64,000 nt of DNA from Kitasatospora sp. MAA4 (GCF_029893355.1 NZ_JARZAI010000004.1:62001-126000); one strand, 5' to 3'; counted from the stretch's first letter, positions 16,465-25,139 are shown. A program made the numbers and translations. Notes: generated by a model from the sequence alone, not told the origin.

Positions 16465-16500
16465 GTCTGCGGGCTGTGATGGACCCGACAGCCCGCAGAC
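16465..16500. promoter_or_regulatory. 13-bp perfect inverted repeat ahead of the reductase gene
   Basis: Arms GTCTGCGGGCTGT (16465-16477) and ACAGCCCGCAGAC (16488-16500) flank a 10-nt spacer and end just before the AAGGAG ribosome site. It could be a repressor operator in DNA or a 5'-UTR hairpin controlling initiation; both fit. Confidence 0.6.
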
Positions 16501-16513
16501 CAAGGAGTCGGCC

Positions 16514-17752
16514 ATGGACGCGAACACGCCACACGTCATCGTCGGAGCGAGCCTGGCCGGCGCGAGCGCCGCCCGCACACTGCGCGAGGAGGGCTGGCAG
16601 GGCCCGCTGGTGCTGATCGGCGAGGAGAGCGAACTCCCGTACGAGCGGCCACCGTTGTCCAAGGGCTATCTGATGGGCGCGGAGCCCCGGGAGAAGGTCT
16701 TCGTGCACCCGCAGGAGTGGTACCGCGAACAGCGGATCGACCTGCGGCTCGGCACCCGGGTCACCGCCGTCGACCCGGCGGCGCACCGGATCACCCTCCA
16801 GGACGGCGCCACCCTGGACTACGCGAAACTCCTGCTGACCACCGGCTCCTCCCCGCGCCCGCTGCCGGTCCCGGGCGCCGAGCTGGACGGCGTGCACTAC
16901 CTGCGCACGCTCGGCGACAGCGACCGGCTGCGGGCGGCGTTCCGCTCCGCCGACCGGATCGCGGTGATCGGCGCGGGCTGGATCGGCCTGGAGGCGGCGG
17001 CCGCCGCGCGGGGCGCCGGCGTCCAGGTGGCCGTACTGGAGAGCGCCGGGCTGCCGCTGCTGCGGGTGCTCGGCCCCGAGGTCGCCGAGGTCTTCGCCGC
17101 CCTGCACCGGGACCACGACGTGCAGTTGCACTTCGGCGTCCAGGTCCAGTCGCTGACCGGCGGCCCGGACGGCGTGACGGGCGTGCGCCTGGCGGACGGC
17201 ACGGTGGTGGAGGCCGACGCCGTGCTGATCGGCATCGGCATCACCCCCAACACCGCACTCGCCCAGGCCGCGGGCATCACGGTGGAGAACGGCGTCAAGA
17301 CCGACCAGAGCCTGCGCACCTCGGACCCCGACGTCTTCGCGGCCGGCGACGTCGCCAACGCCTACCACCCCCTGCTCGGCCGCCACCTGCGCGTGGAGCA
17401 CTGGGCCAACGCCGTCCACCAGCCGCGCACCGCCGCCCGCGCGATGCTCGGCCAGGACGTCGCCTTCGACCGTACGCCGTACTTCTTCACCGACCAGTAC
17501 GACCTCGGCATGGAGTACACCGGCTACGTCGAACCCGGCGGCTACGACCGGGTGGTGTTCCGCGGGGACGTCGCGGCCCGCGAGTTCATCGCCTTCTGGC
17601 TCTCCGGCGGCCGGGTACTGGCCGGCATGAACGTCAACGTCTGGGACGTCACCGACCCGATCCGCGAACTCGTCCGCTCCGGGCGGGTGGTGGACCTGGC
17701 GAAGCTCGCCGACCCCGCCGTCCCGCTCACCGAACTGCCGGACGCCGGCTGA
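16514..17752 (+). CDS. FAD/NAD(P)-dependent ferredoxin reductase
   Basis: A 412-residue flavoprotein of the putidaredoxin/rhodocoxin reductase type. It has an FAD-binding N-terminus HVIVGASLAGASAARTLREE, the PYERPPLSKGYLMG motif, a second nucleotide-binding GxGxxG at IAVIGAGWIGLEAAAAARGA (about residue 158), and DVFAAGDVANAYHPLLGRHL near 278. A C-terminal reductase domain with FWLSGGRVLAGMNVNVWD follows. It transfers electrons from NAD(P)H to a small ferredoxin serving P450s or Rieske oxygenases. No ferredoxin gene is adjacent, but two P450 genes lie 1-4 kb downstream on the other strand and are possible clients. ATG 16514 follows AAGGAG. Confidence 0.9.
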   Translation: MDANTPHVIVGASLAGASAARTLREEGWQGPLVLIGEESELPYERPPLSKGYLMGAEPREKVFVHPQEWYREQRIDLRLGTRVTAVDPAAHRITLQDGATLDYAKLLLTTGSSPRPLPVPGAELDGVHYLRTLGDSDRLRAAFRSADRIAVIGAGWIGLEAAAAARGAGVQVAVLESAGLPLLRVLGPEVAEVFAALHRDHDVQLHFGVQVQSLTGGPDGVTGVRLADGTVVEADAVLIGIGITPNTALAQAAGITVENGVKTDQSLRTSDPDVFAAGDVANAYHPLLGRHLRVEHWANAVHQPRTAARAMLGQDVAFDRTPYFFTDQYDLGMEYTGYVEPGGYDRVVFRGDVAAREFIAFWLSGGRVLAGMNVNVWDVTDPIRELVRSGRVVDLAKLADPAVPLTELPDAG

Positions 17753-17769
17753 TCCTGCGGGCGGGAGTC

Positions 17770-18468
17770 TCAGTTCGCGTCGTCGTCCGGGTCGCTGGTG
17801 GTCGCCGGGCCGGCACTCAGGCCGAGCCTGGCCTCGGCCGTCGTCCAGTCGGCGGCTATCGCCTGCTGGGCGGCGGCCAGGGTGACCTGGTTCTTGCAGA
17901 TGGCGGTGTGCAGGCGGGTCTCCACCGAGTCCTTGGGGTTGTTGGGGCCCTTGCCCGGCACATGGCCGGGGGACGGCGGCTCGACCCAGAGGTTGCGCGG
18001 GTCGTTGGGGTCGCCGCCCAGCTGGAGACTGATCAGGTGGTCGTACTCCGCGTCGCCCATCGGGCCGGTGTAGCCGTAGGACTTGGCGTTCGCGGCCTTC
18101 TCCTTGCTGGTGACGCCGGTGCTGGGCCGGATCGCGGAGGTGTAGCCGCCGGCCTTGCAGATCGTCGTGGCGACGGTCGCCTGGGTCACCGCCGGGCTGG
18201 TCGCCCCGGGCGTGCAGGCCGGGTCGGGCAACGGCTGCCTGTCCGCCGTGTAGCGGAAGTGGCAGGAGTCCGGGGCGGGTTGCGGCGAGGCCGCGTAGAC
18301 GGACTGCGGTCCGGCCCCCACCGGGATGGCGACGGCGGGGCCCGGCGCGGCGGTACCCGCGGTCGAGCCGGGGTGGCCGGCCTTCTCGGCGGAGCAGGCG
18401 GCCAGCGGCAGCGCGGTCAGCAGGACGGAGAGCGCGACCACGGCGAGCCGGCGGCTGGGTATCGGCAC
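17770..18468 (-). CDS. Secreted lipoprotein with HNH-like DH...LGG...NLW motif
   Basis: A 232-residue lipoprotein: signal LAVVALSVLLTALPLAAC with lipobox LAAC, an Ala/Pro/Gly-rich linker, a region with four cysteines, then EYDHLISLQLGGDPNDPRNL near residue 145. That string resembles the DHLxPLxLGGxxxxxxNL core of HNH-type nucleases seen in small exported proteins. Whether it is a nuclease is unproven; I see no full set of metal ligands. GTG 18468 follows GAAGGGA. It is convergent with the reductase gene, 17 bp away. Confidence 0.65.
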   Translation of the reverse strand: MPIPSRRLAVVALSVLLTALPLAACSAEKAGHPGSTAGTAAPGPAVAIPVGAGPQSVYAASPQPAPDSCHFRYTADRQPLPDPACTPGATSPAVTQATVATTICKAGGYTSAIRPSTGVTSKEKAANAKSYGYTGPMGDAEYDHLISLQLGGDPNDPRNLWVEPPSPGHVPGKGPNNPKDSVETRLHTAICKNQVTLAAAQQAIAADWTTAEARLGLSAGPATTSDPDDDAN

Positions 18469-18562
18469 CAGGGGTTCCCTTCAGGCGTGCTGACGGATCG
18501 GCAGTCGCCGACCCGTCCGACAGGGATTCTCGCAGGCCAGGGCGGATGTCTCGAAACCGCGG

Positions 18563-19939
18563 TCAGCGCGGCACGGGCAGCATCGGCAGCGGGCCGGTGC
18601 CCAGCGTCATCCGCGGCTGCGCCCGGACCGGGCGCCCCGGCTGCGGGGTCAGCCGCCAGCGCTCGGCGATCCGGGCCAGCGCGAGGGTCGCCTCGGTCAG
18701 CGCGTAGGCGTCGCCGACGCACTTGCGGGCGCCGCCGCCGAACGGCAGCATCGCCCCACGCGGCACCTCCTCCAGGCGCTCGGGCAGCCAGCGGTCGGGG
18801 TCGAAGACCTCGGGGTCGGCGAAGAGCGCGGGGTCGTGGTGCAGCGAGTACGGGCTGAACGCGACCGTACTGCCGGCCCGCAGCCGGCGTCCGCCGAGCT
18901 CGGTGTCGACCGTGGTCACCCGGGTGAGCAGCCAGACCGGCGAGCGCAGGCGCAGCGACTCGGTGAGGGTGCGGCGGGCGCAGTCCAGCTCGGGCAGGTC
19001 CTCGACCTGCGGCGGGCGCCCGGCCAGCACCCGGTCCAGCTCGGCGTGCAGCCGGCCCTCGACCGCGGGGTGGGTGCCGACCAGGTGCAGGGTCCAGGCC
19101 AGCGCGTTCGCGGTGGTCTCGGTCCCGGCCGACAGCATGGTCATCACCTGGTCGTGGATCTGGTGGCCGGTCAGGCCCTCGCCGCTCTCCTCGTCCCGGG
19201 CCGCCAGCAGCGCCGAGAGCAGGTCGCCGCGGTCGGCGGGATCGCGGCGGTGGTCCTCGATCATCGTGTCGATCACCTCGCCGAGCCGCAGCAGCGCCCG
19301 CTGGAAGCGCCGGTTGCCGGGAGTCGGCAGCCGGGCCGACCACCCGAGCGGCGCCACCATCCGCCGGTGCATCCCGCCCAGCACGACGGACAGGTCGTGC
19401 GCCAGCTCGTCCATGGTCGGTTCGTCGATGTCGGTGGAGAAGAGCGTACGGGCGGTCACCCGCGCGGTCAGCGTGTGCATCCGGGCGCTGACGTCGACGG
19501 GCACGCCCGGTTGCCAGTCCGCAGTGGCCCGGTCCACCTCGGCGACGACCTGCTGGGCGTAGCCGCGGACCCGGACGGGGTGGAAGGCCGGCTGCACCAG
19601 GCGCCGCTGGTGGCGGTGCTCGGCGCGGCCGCAGGTGACCAGGCCGTCGCCGATCAGCAGCCGGGCCTTGTCGAAGACCGGGCCGCCCTTGTCGAAGGTC
19701 TGCGGGTCGCGCAGCACCTGGCGCACCAGTTCGGGGTGGCAGACCAGGTACGCGGGGAGCCGGCCGAAGTGGACGGTGACCAGGTCGCCCCGGGCCGGCA
19801 GCGCGCTGAGGAACTCCAGCGGCCGTCTGCGCAGCGGCAGGGCGTGCCCCAGCAGCGGCAGCCGTCCCGGCGCCGCACCGACGATGTACTCCGGGCCGTT
19901 CGTCCAGCTCTGCGTGCCGAGCCCGATGGTCTGCGCCAT
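18563..19939 (-). CDS. Cytochrome P450 (pentalenene-oxygenase-like group)
   Basis: A 458-residue P450. The N-terminus contains PGRLPLLGHALPLRRRPLEF and lacks a TM anchor. I-helix: MLSAGTETTANALAWTL (oxygen-activation T). K-helix ExxR: LTESLRLRSPVW. Haem loop: LPFGGGARKCVGDAYAL with the axial Cys. Overall pattern recalls bacterial P450s that oxidise terpenes (PtlI type) rather than the short CYP105/107 class, and it is longer than the 400-residue bacterial norm. ATG 19939 follows GGAGGGGG. It is downstream of a second P450 on the same strand, 223 bp apart. No terpene synthase is visible in the window. Confidence 0.9.
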   Translation of the reverse strand: MAQTIGLGTQSWTNGPEYIVGAAPGRLPLLGHALPLRRRPLEFLSALPARGDLVTVHFGRLPAYLVCHPELVRQVLRDPQTFDKGGPVFDKARLLIGDGLVTCGRAEHRHQRRLVQPAFHPVRVRGYAQQVVAEVDRATADWQPGVPVDVSARMHTLTARVTARTLFSTDIDEPTMDELAHDLSVVLGGMHRRMVAPLGWSARLPTPGNRRFQRALLRLGEVIDTMIEDHRRDPADRGDLLSALLAARDEESGEGLTGHQIHDQVMTMLSAGTETTANALAWTLHLVGTHPAVEGRLHAELDRVLAGRPPQVEDLPELDCARRTLTESLRLRSPVWLLTRVTTVDTELGGRRLRAGSTVAFSPYSLHHDPALFADPEVFDPDRWLPERLEEVPRGAMLPFGGGARKCVGDAYALTEATLALARIAERWRLTPQPGRPVRAQPRMTLGTGPLPMLPVPR

Positions 19940-20110
19940 GGCTGTGCCCCCTCCGTCCAGGCGACCGACGCGGGGACCGGCCGCCCCCGACCGGTTCCCC
20001 GCAGCAGGGACATGCCACCCGGTCGGCGACGGGAAACGGCCCGACCGGGCCAGCCGGGAGCACCGGGGGCGGCCGAAGCCCTCACCCGGCGCGGACACCC
20101 CGGGCAGCGG

Positions 20111-20126
20111 GCCCGCGTGCGCGGGC
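20111..20126 (-). terminator. Small GC hairpin between the two P450 genes
   Basis: GCCCGC / GCGGGC arms with a GTGC loop lie about 40 nt beyond the stop of the upstream P450 on the minus strand. Weak on its own, but placed where a terminator would be expected. Confidence 0.35.
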
Positions 20127-20162
20127 TCCGACGTCCCGTCAGCCGTCGCACTCTCCTGGGGG

Positions 20163-21437
20163 TCAGAAGGTGAAGCGAAGCGAGCGGACCCGGTTGTCGA
20201 AGCTGGACGGGACCAGCTCCGGAGCGCCGACCGAGCGCAGCTCGGGCAGCCGGGTGAACAGCTCGCGGTAGAGCACCTTCATCTCCTGCCGGGCCAGTGG
20301 GGCGCCGAGGCAGAAGTGCGGACCGCCGCCGCCGAAGCCCAGGTGCGGGTTGGGTCGGCGGGTGATGTCGAAGACGTCGGGGTCGGTGAAGACCGACTCG
20401 TCGCGGTTGGCGGAACCGTAGTACAGCACCACCTTGTCGCCGCGGGCCAGTTGGGCGCGGCCCAGAGTGTGCTCGGTGGCCAGGGTGCGGCGGAACTGGA
20501 TGATCGGGGTCGCACAGCGGATGATCTCGTCCACCGCACCGTCCAGGTGGGCGTCCGGATCCGCGAGCAGCAGTGCGCGCTGCTCGGGGTGCTCGGTGAG
20601 CAGATGCAGGCCGTGCGCCAGCGCGTTACGCGTGGTCTCCACGCCCGCCACCAGCAACAGCGAGAAGAACGCGCCGAGTTGGCGATAGCTCAGGGACCGG
20701 CCGTCCACATCCGCCGTGACCAGGGCCGAGATCAGGTCGTCGGTGGGCCTGCGCCGCCGCTCCCGGCCCAGGTCGGCGACCATGCCCTGCATCCGGGCCA
20801 GTGCGCGAAGTCCCCGGCCGGGAAGGCGGATCCGCTGCCGCAGCGGGCGCTGGACCCCGGTGTGCTCCGAGGCGTGGTCCACCTCGGCCAGGATCGCCGG
20901 ACGCCGCTCCTCGGGGATGCCCATCATGGCGCAGATCACCTGGAACGGCAGCTCGGCGGCGACCGAGCGCACGAAGTCCTCCGGCCGGTGCGCGATCACG
21001 TCGTCGACGATCCGCCGCGCCACGCAGTGGATGTCCTCCTCGACCTGCGCGATCAGCCGCGGCGTGAAGGCGCGCGAGACGATCCGGCGCAGCCGCGCGT
21101 GGTCCGGGTCGTCCAGGTTGACCATCGAGTCGCCGAACAACGCGCGGACCCAGCGCGGCGGTTCGGGCGTGGTGACGCCGGGCGCGCTGCGGAACACCTC
21201 CGGCGTCCGGCTGGCGGCCACCACGTCGGCATGCCGGACCAGCGCATGGAACCCCCGCTCGGCCCGGAACAGCGATCGCGGACGCTCCACGAAGTAGGTA
21301 GGCGTTGGGAGTTGACGCAGCCCTGCGAAGGCCGCGGCCTGCTCGGCGGCGGGCAGCCGCCAGAAAGCGGGATCGGCCAGGTCGGTCCGTTCGACCCCCG
21401 CAACCGCCGCCCTCGTGGCCCTCGGTACCGTACCCAC
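20163..21437 (-). CDS. Cytochrome P450 (CYP125/142/LinC-like group)
   Basis: A 424-residue P450 with DLADPAFWRLPAAEQAAAF at the N-terminus, substrate loop RHADVVAASRTPEVF, I-helix LLLVAGVETTRNALAHGL (note VETT), EIIRCATPIIQFRRT in the ExxR region, and haem loop LGFGGGGPHFCLGAPLARQE with the axial Cys. This pattern matches soluble actinobacterial P450s acting on steroids, terpenes or fatty acids (CYP125, CYP142, linalool hydroxylase). The GTG start at 21437 has AGGGAGG about 10 nt upstream. Substrate unknown. Confidence 0.9.
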   Translation of the reverse strand: MGTVPRATRAAVAGVERTDLADPAFWRLPAAEQAAAFAGLRQLPTPTYFVERPRSLFRAERGFHALVRHADVVAASRTPEVFRSAPGVTTPEPPRWVRALFGDSMVNLDDPDHARLRRIVSRAFTPRLIAQVEEDIHCVARRIVDDVIAHRPEDFVRSVAAELPFQVICAMMGIPEERRPAILAEVDHASEHTGVQRPLRQRIRLPGRGLRALARMQGMVADLGRERRRRPTDDLISALVTADVDGRSLSYRQLGAFFSLLLVAGVETTRNALAHGLHLLTEHPEQRALLLADPDAHLDGAVDEIIRCATPIIQFRRTLATEHTLGRAQLARGDKVVLYYGSANRDESVFTDPDVFDITRRPNPHLGFGGGGPHFCLGAPLARQEMKVLYRELFTRLPELRSVGAPELVPSSFDNRVRSLRFTF

Positions 21438-21627
21438 CGTTCCGCCGCCTCCCTGCCGGTCTCCGGTCGGCAGGATCGCCGGCCGGAGACCCAGTTATAG
21501 GGGCAGAGCCGATCATGGTGTCAAGTCAGCGTTCCCTCAGACGAGTTGATTCCCAGCGTAGAGGCTCCCCCGGATCGGCCAGAACCTCACCTGGATGAGT
21601 GAGGTGACCGGACTCAGAGCTGCCGCC

Positions 21628-21834
21628 TCAGCCCCAGGGGTCGCCCTCGGCGGTCATGTTCTCGGCGGCCAGGCGTTCCTCGTCGCTCGGCTCGCGCTCC
21701 GCTCGGACGGACTCGGCGGACTTCTCGACGTCGACGGCGAACGCGTCCGCCGCCTCGTCGTGTGCCAGGGCCGCGCGTTCAGCGGGATCCGCGGACTGAT
21801 GCGCCTTGGACCGGAACCTGTCGAAGATGCCCAT
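21628..21834 (-). CDS. Small acidic hypothetical protein
   Basis: A 68-residue, strongly charged protein (MGIFDRFRSKAHQSADPAER onward, ending NMTAEGDPWG) with many Glu, Asp and Ala and no TM segment or cysteine. ATG 21834 has GAGGAGGAG upstream, a strong ribosome site. Family unknown to me; short MGIFDRFR-type acidic proteins are common in streptomycetes. Confidence 0.7.
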   Translation of the reverse strand: MGIFDRFRSKAHQSADPAERAALAHDEAADAFAVDVEKSAESVRAEREPSDEERLAAENMTAEGDPWG

Positions 21835-21947
21835 GTCTCCTCCTCGGGTCGGTCGCCCCGACGGGCTTCCCTCCCTGTCACAGTACGTCCCGAAATGTCC
21901 CACCGGGAGCCCGCTCCGGGATCGGCCGGCGGCCGGCCCTGCCGCGG

Positions 21948-22712
21948 TTACCTCTTCAGGCGGGAGGAGGCGACGATCGAGACGATGTGCGCCGGCACCA
22001 GGACCCAGACGATCACCGTGACACCGGCGACCACGGCCCTGGTCGCCGCCAGGTGGCCGGTAGCGGCGTCGGCCACCGCCGCGACCAGCAGCACCAGCGT
22101 GCACTCGATGCCGTTGACCAGCCGGTGCAGGCCGACGGCGGAGGCCAGGCGGCGCACCGTGGCCAGGCCGGAGGAGCGCGGCACGACCGACTGGTCGGTG
22201 GCCTTCGCGAGCCCGCTGTCCGCCCGCGCCACGTGGACCAGGTCCGAGGACGCCTTCAGGATCAGCACGCCGATGGCCGCCGCCATCCCGGCCACCAGGT
22301 AGGGGCTGAGGCCGAGCGAGGCGGCCCGAAAGCCCATGCCGACCATCACGGCGGCATCCGCGAGGTACGCGCCGAGCCGGTCGAGGTAGACCCCGAGCGG
22401 GCTGAACTGCTTGCGCCAGCGGGCGACTTCGCCGTCCACGCAGTCAAGCAGCAGGTAGAGCTGCATGAACAGCACGCACAGCACGGCGCCGAGCAGCCCG
22501 GGGATCAGCAGCGCGGCCCCGGAGAGCACGCCGGCGACCACCATGACGCCGGTGATCTGGTTCGGCGACCAACGGGTGCCGAGCATCAGCCGGGTCAGCC
22601 GTAGCGAGACGGAGCGCATGTAGAGGCGTCCGGCCCAGTGTTCCGCCCGGCTGTCGAGCTTGCCCGGCGGGTGGATCACTGCGCGCAGTTCTTCGAGTGG
22701 GACCCTGGTCAT
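21948..22712 (-). CDS. CDP-alcohol phosphatidyltransferase family protein, atypical motif
   Basis: A 254-residue polytopic enzyme. The family motif DxxDGxxARx8Gx3Dx3D is present as LDCVDGEVARWRKQFSPLG then VYLDRLGAYLAD: D90, D93, G94, A97, R98, G107 and D111 are kept, but the fourth acidic position, normally the catalytic base, is Ala115. The next Asp is at 119. The family transfers a phospho-alcohol from CDP-diacylglycerol or CDP-alcohol to a hydroxyl. Either this subgroup uses another base or the chemistry differs. It is divergent from the lipoprotein gene. Confidence 0.82.
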   Translation of the reverse strand: MTRVPLEELRAVIHPPGKLDSRAEHWAGRLYMRSVSLRLTRLMLGTRWSPNQITGVMVVAGVLSGAALLIPGLLGAVLCVLFMQLYLLLDCVDGEVARWRKQFSPLGVYLDRLGAYLADAAVMVGMGFRAASLGLSPYLVAGMAAAIGVLILKASSDLVHVARADSGLAKATDQSVVPRSSGLATVRRLASAVGLHRLVNGIECTLVLLVAAVADAATGHLAATRAVVAGVTVIVWVLVPAHIVSIVASSRLKR

Positions 22713-22804
22713 GCCGTCTCCGTGTCTTGTTCTCTTGCTCTTGTTGCGGCGCGGCGTGCGCGCAAATGAGCGGACCGTTACGACCCGCGCAGTACGGTCG
22801 GGAC

Positions 22805-24268
22805 GTGCCAGTCGCCCGGCGGGTCATCCTCCCACTCGTCGCCGCGTCGCTCGTCACCGGCTGCACCAGCGCCCACCGGCCCGCCGCACACCCGGTGTCC
22901 GCCACTCCGGCCCCCACCGCCACCCCAGCCCCCACCCCCGAGGCCGCCCTCCCCGGCGCGCCCGACTGGGCGATCGCCGCCCCCGGGCCGGCGGACGAGA
23001 TCCAGGGCTACGCCGACCGTGCCGGCGTCCTACCCGGCTTGCCCGTACGGCTCATGGTCTCCACCACCGCAAGCACCTTCCAGGTCCGCGCCTACCGCTT
23101 CGGCGCGTACGCCGGGGGCCTGCCCGCCCGCCTCGTCTGGTCCTCCCCGCAGACGCCCGGCCGCTCGCAGCCCGCACCCACCACCGACGCCCGCGGGACG
23201 ACGGTCGCACCGTGGCAACCGAGCCTCACCGTCCCGACCGACGGCTGGCCGCCGGGGTCGTACCTGCTCCGGCTCGACGCCGCCTCGGGCGGCAGGCGCT
23301 GGGTGCCGCTGACGGTCGAGTCGCCATCGGTGGCCGGCCGGGTGGTGCTGGTCCAGCCGGTGACCTCGTACCAGGCGTACAACACCTGGGGAGGGCGGAA
23401 CCTGTACTTCGGGCCGGACGGCGCGTTCGCGACGCGCGCGCGGGCGGTGAGCTTCGACAGGCCGTACCAGGACGAGGACGGCGCGGCGGACTTCTTCCAG
23501 CTCGAGCAGCCACTGGTCGCCTTCGCCGAACGCCAGGGCCTGCCGCTCGCGTACCGCACGAGCGTGGACCTCGACCTCGACCCGCACGCGCTGGACGGCG
23601 CGGCGGCCGTGCTGAGCGAGGGGCACGACGAGTACTGGTCGCCGGCGATGCGAACCACCGCCACGCACGCCCGGGACGCCGGCAGCAACCTCGCGTTCCT
23701 CGGCGCGAACGCGCTCTACCGCAGGATCCGGTTCGAGCCGTCGGCGAACGGGCCCGACCGGGTGGAGGTCAACTACAAGGTGCCGCAGGAGGATCCGCTC
23801 TACGGCAAGGACGACAGCCGGGTCACCGGCAACTGGCCGAGCCCGCCGGACGCCGACCCGCAGAGCTCGCTGACCGGCCAGGCCTACGCCTGCGACGCGC
23901 ACACCAACGCGCCCCTGGTGGTCGAGAACCCGGCCGGCCTTCCGTGGGCCGGCACCGGCGTCACGGCAGGGCAGCAGCTGACCGGGCTGGTCGGACCGGA
24001 GTCCGACCACCTCGACACGACGTCCGGACGCGCACCGAAGGTCACCGTCCTCGGACACGCCGAGGTCGCCTGCGCCTTCGGCCCGCCGACCACGGCGAAC
24101 GCCACCTCCTACACCGCGGCGAGCGGCGCGACCGTCTTCGACGCGGGCACCGAGAACTGGATCTGCGCTCTGCGCACCGACGCCTGCCCGGGCGTGCCAA
24201 CCGACGTGCGCCGGATCGTCCAGGCGGCGACCGGACACCTCCTGAAAGCGTTCGCGCGGCAGCAGTGA
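22805..24268 (+). CDS. Lipoprotein with N,N-dimethylformamidase beta-subunit-like domain
   Basis: A 487-residue exported protein: signal RVILPLVAASLVTGC with lipobox VTGC, a Pro/Ala/Thr linker, an immunoglobulin-like region (about 60-165), then a large domain with VQPVTSYQAYNTWGGRNLYF, DFFQLEQPLVAFAERQGLPL, AAVLSEGHDEYWSPAMR and AGSNLAFLGANALYRRIRFE. These are hallmarks of the DMFase-beta-like domain common in secreted actinobacterial proteins. True DMFase needs a small alpha subunit, not seen here, and the substrate of these lipoproteins is unknown. GTG 22805 is chosen so that the lipobox falls within a normal signal length; an ATG 39 nt upstream has no ribosome site. Confidence 0.8.
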   Translation: MPVARRVILPLVAASLVTGCTSAHRPAAHPVSATPAPTATPAPTPEAALPGAPDWAIAAPGPADEIQGYADRAGVLPGLPVRLMVSTTASTFQVRAYRFGAYAGGLPARLVWSSPQTPGRSQPAPTTDARGTTVAPWQPSLTVPTDGWPPGSYLLRLDAASGGRRWVPLTVESPSVAGRVVLVQPVTSYQAYNTWGGRNLYFGPDGAFATRARAVSFDRPYQDEDGAADFFQLEQPLVAFAERQGLPLAYRTSVDLDLDPHALDGAAAVLSEGHDEYWSPAMRTTATHARDAGSNLAFLGANALYRRIRFEPSANGPDRVEVNYKVPQEDPLYGKDDSRVTGNWPSPPDADPQSSLTGQAYACDAHTNAPLVVENPAGLPWAGTGVTAGQQLTGLVGPESDHLDTTSGRAPKVTVLGHAEVACAFGPPTTANATSYTAASGATVFDAGTENWICALRTDACPGVPTDVRRIVQAATGHLLKAFARQQ

Positions 24269-24281
24269 CCGGTGGCCGGGC

Positions 24282-25139
24282 TCAGCCCTTGGCGAGGGCC
24301 TGGACCTGGGTGTAGGCGCCGTTGAAGTAGTCCTGGTCGCCGGGGAAGGTGCCGGAGTCGGCGTACTGCCAGAAGGTCTGGTACGACCAGCCGTTCGGCA
24401 GGGTGCCGGGCGAGGAGGAGTAACGGGCGATCCAGAGCGGGCTGGTGGTGCCGAAGCCGGCGTTGTCGCCGGTGCAGGTCGACCACCAGTCGTTGGTGGT
24501 GTAGATGGTCGGGTAGCGGCCGGTGCGGGTGTGGACGGTGTTGCTGAAGTCGTGGATCCAGCTGACCATGGCGGCCTGGCTGAGGCCGTAGCAGGTGGCG
24601 CCGTAGGGGTTGTACTCGATGTCGAGTGCGGGCGGCAGGGTCTTGCCGTCGGCCGACCAGCCGCCGCCGTGGCTGACGAAGTAGTTCGCCTGGGTGGCGC
24701 CGCTGGAGGCGTTCGGCAGGGCGAAGTGGTAGGCGCCGCGGATCAGTCCGGTGTTGTAGGAGCCGTTGTACTGCTGTGTGAAGTCGGGGTTGGTGTAGCC
24801 GGTGCCCTCGGTCGCCTTGACGTAGGCGAATCTGGCGCCCGCGCCGGCGGCGGCGCTCCAGTTGACGCTGCCCTGGTAGCTGGAGACGTCCAGGCCGGGG
24901 GTCTGGGTGACCTGCGGCTGGAGCGGTCCCGAGGGGCCGCGGCCCTCGTGGGCGACGACCGTGGAGCCGGCGAAGTCCCGTTCGGGGTGGGATGGTTGGA
25001 ACGGGCGGCCGGCGGCGTCGGCCTGCGCGGGGACGGCTGTCGCGCCGAGCAGCAGGGTGCCGAGGGCGAGGGCGGCGAGGGCCGGGCGCAGCAGTCGACG
25101 GGAGGAGGGGGCGAGCGGGCGGGGGGCGGTGCTGAACAT
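24282..25139 (-). CDS. Secreted GH25 lysozyme (N-acetylmuramidase)
   Basis: A 285-residue protein: Sec signal (LLRPALAALALGTLLLGATA then VPAQADA), a 45-residue linker, and a GH25 domain beginning TPGLDVSSYQGSVNWSAAAG. Catalytic residues lie in PALDIEYNPYGATCYG (the DxE pair), with later IYTTNDWWSTCTGDN and WQYADSGTFPGDQDYFNG. It cleaves the beta-1,4 bond of peptidoglycan, cellosyl-like. No separate wall-binding domain is visible. ATG 25139 follows TAGGAG. It is convergent with the DMFase-like gene, 13 bp apart. Confidence 0.92.
   Translation of the reverse strand: MFSTAPRPLAPSSRRLLRPALAALALGTLLLGATAVPAQADAAGRPFQPSHPERDFAGSTVVAHEGRGPSGPLQPQVTQTPGLDVSSYQGSVNWSAAAGAGARFAYVKATEGTGYTNPDFTQQYNGSYNTGLIRGAYHFALPNASSGATQANYFVSHGGGWSADGKTLPPALDIEYNPYGATCYGLSQAAMVSWIHDFSNTVHTRTGRYPTIYTTNDWWSTCTGDNAGFGTTSPLWIARYSSSPGTLPNGWSYQTFWQYADSGTFPGDQDYFNGAYTQVQALAKG

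Noticed and set aside
18563-21437. Biosynthetic gene cluster around the P450s
   Set aside because: No terpene synthase, PKS, NRPS or other scaffold gene lies within the window, so a cluster cannot be claimed.
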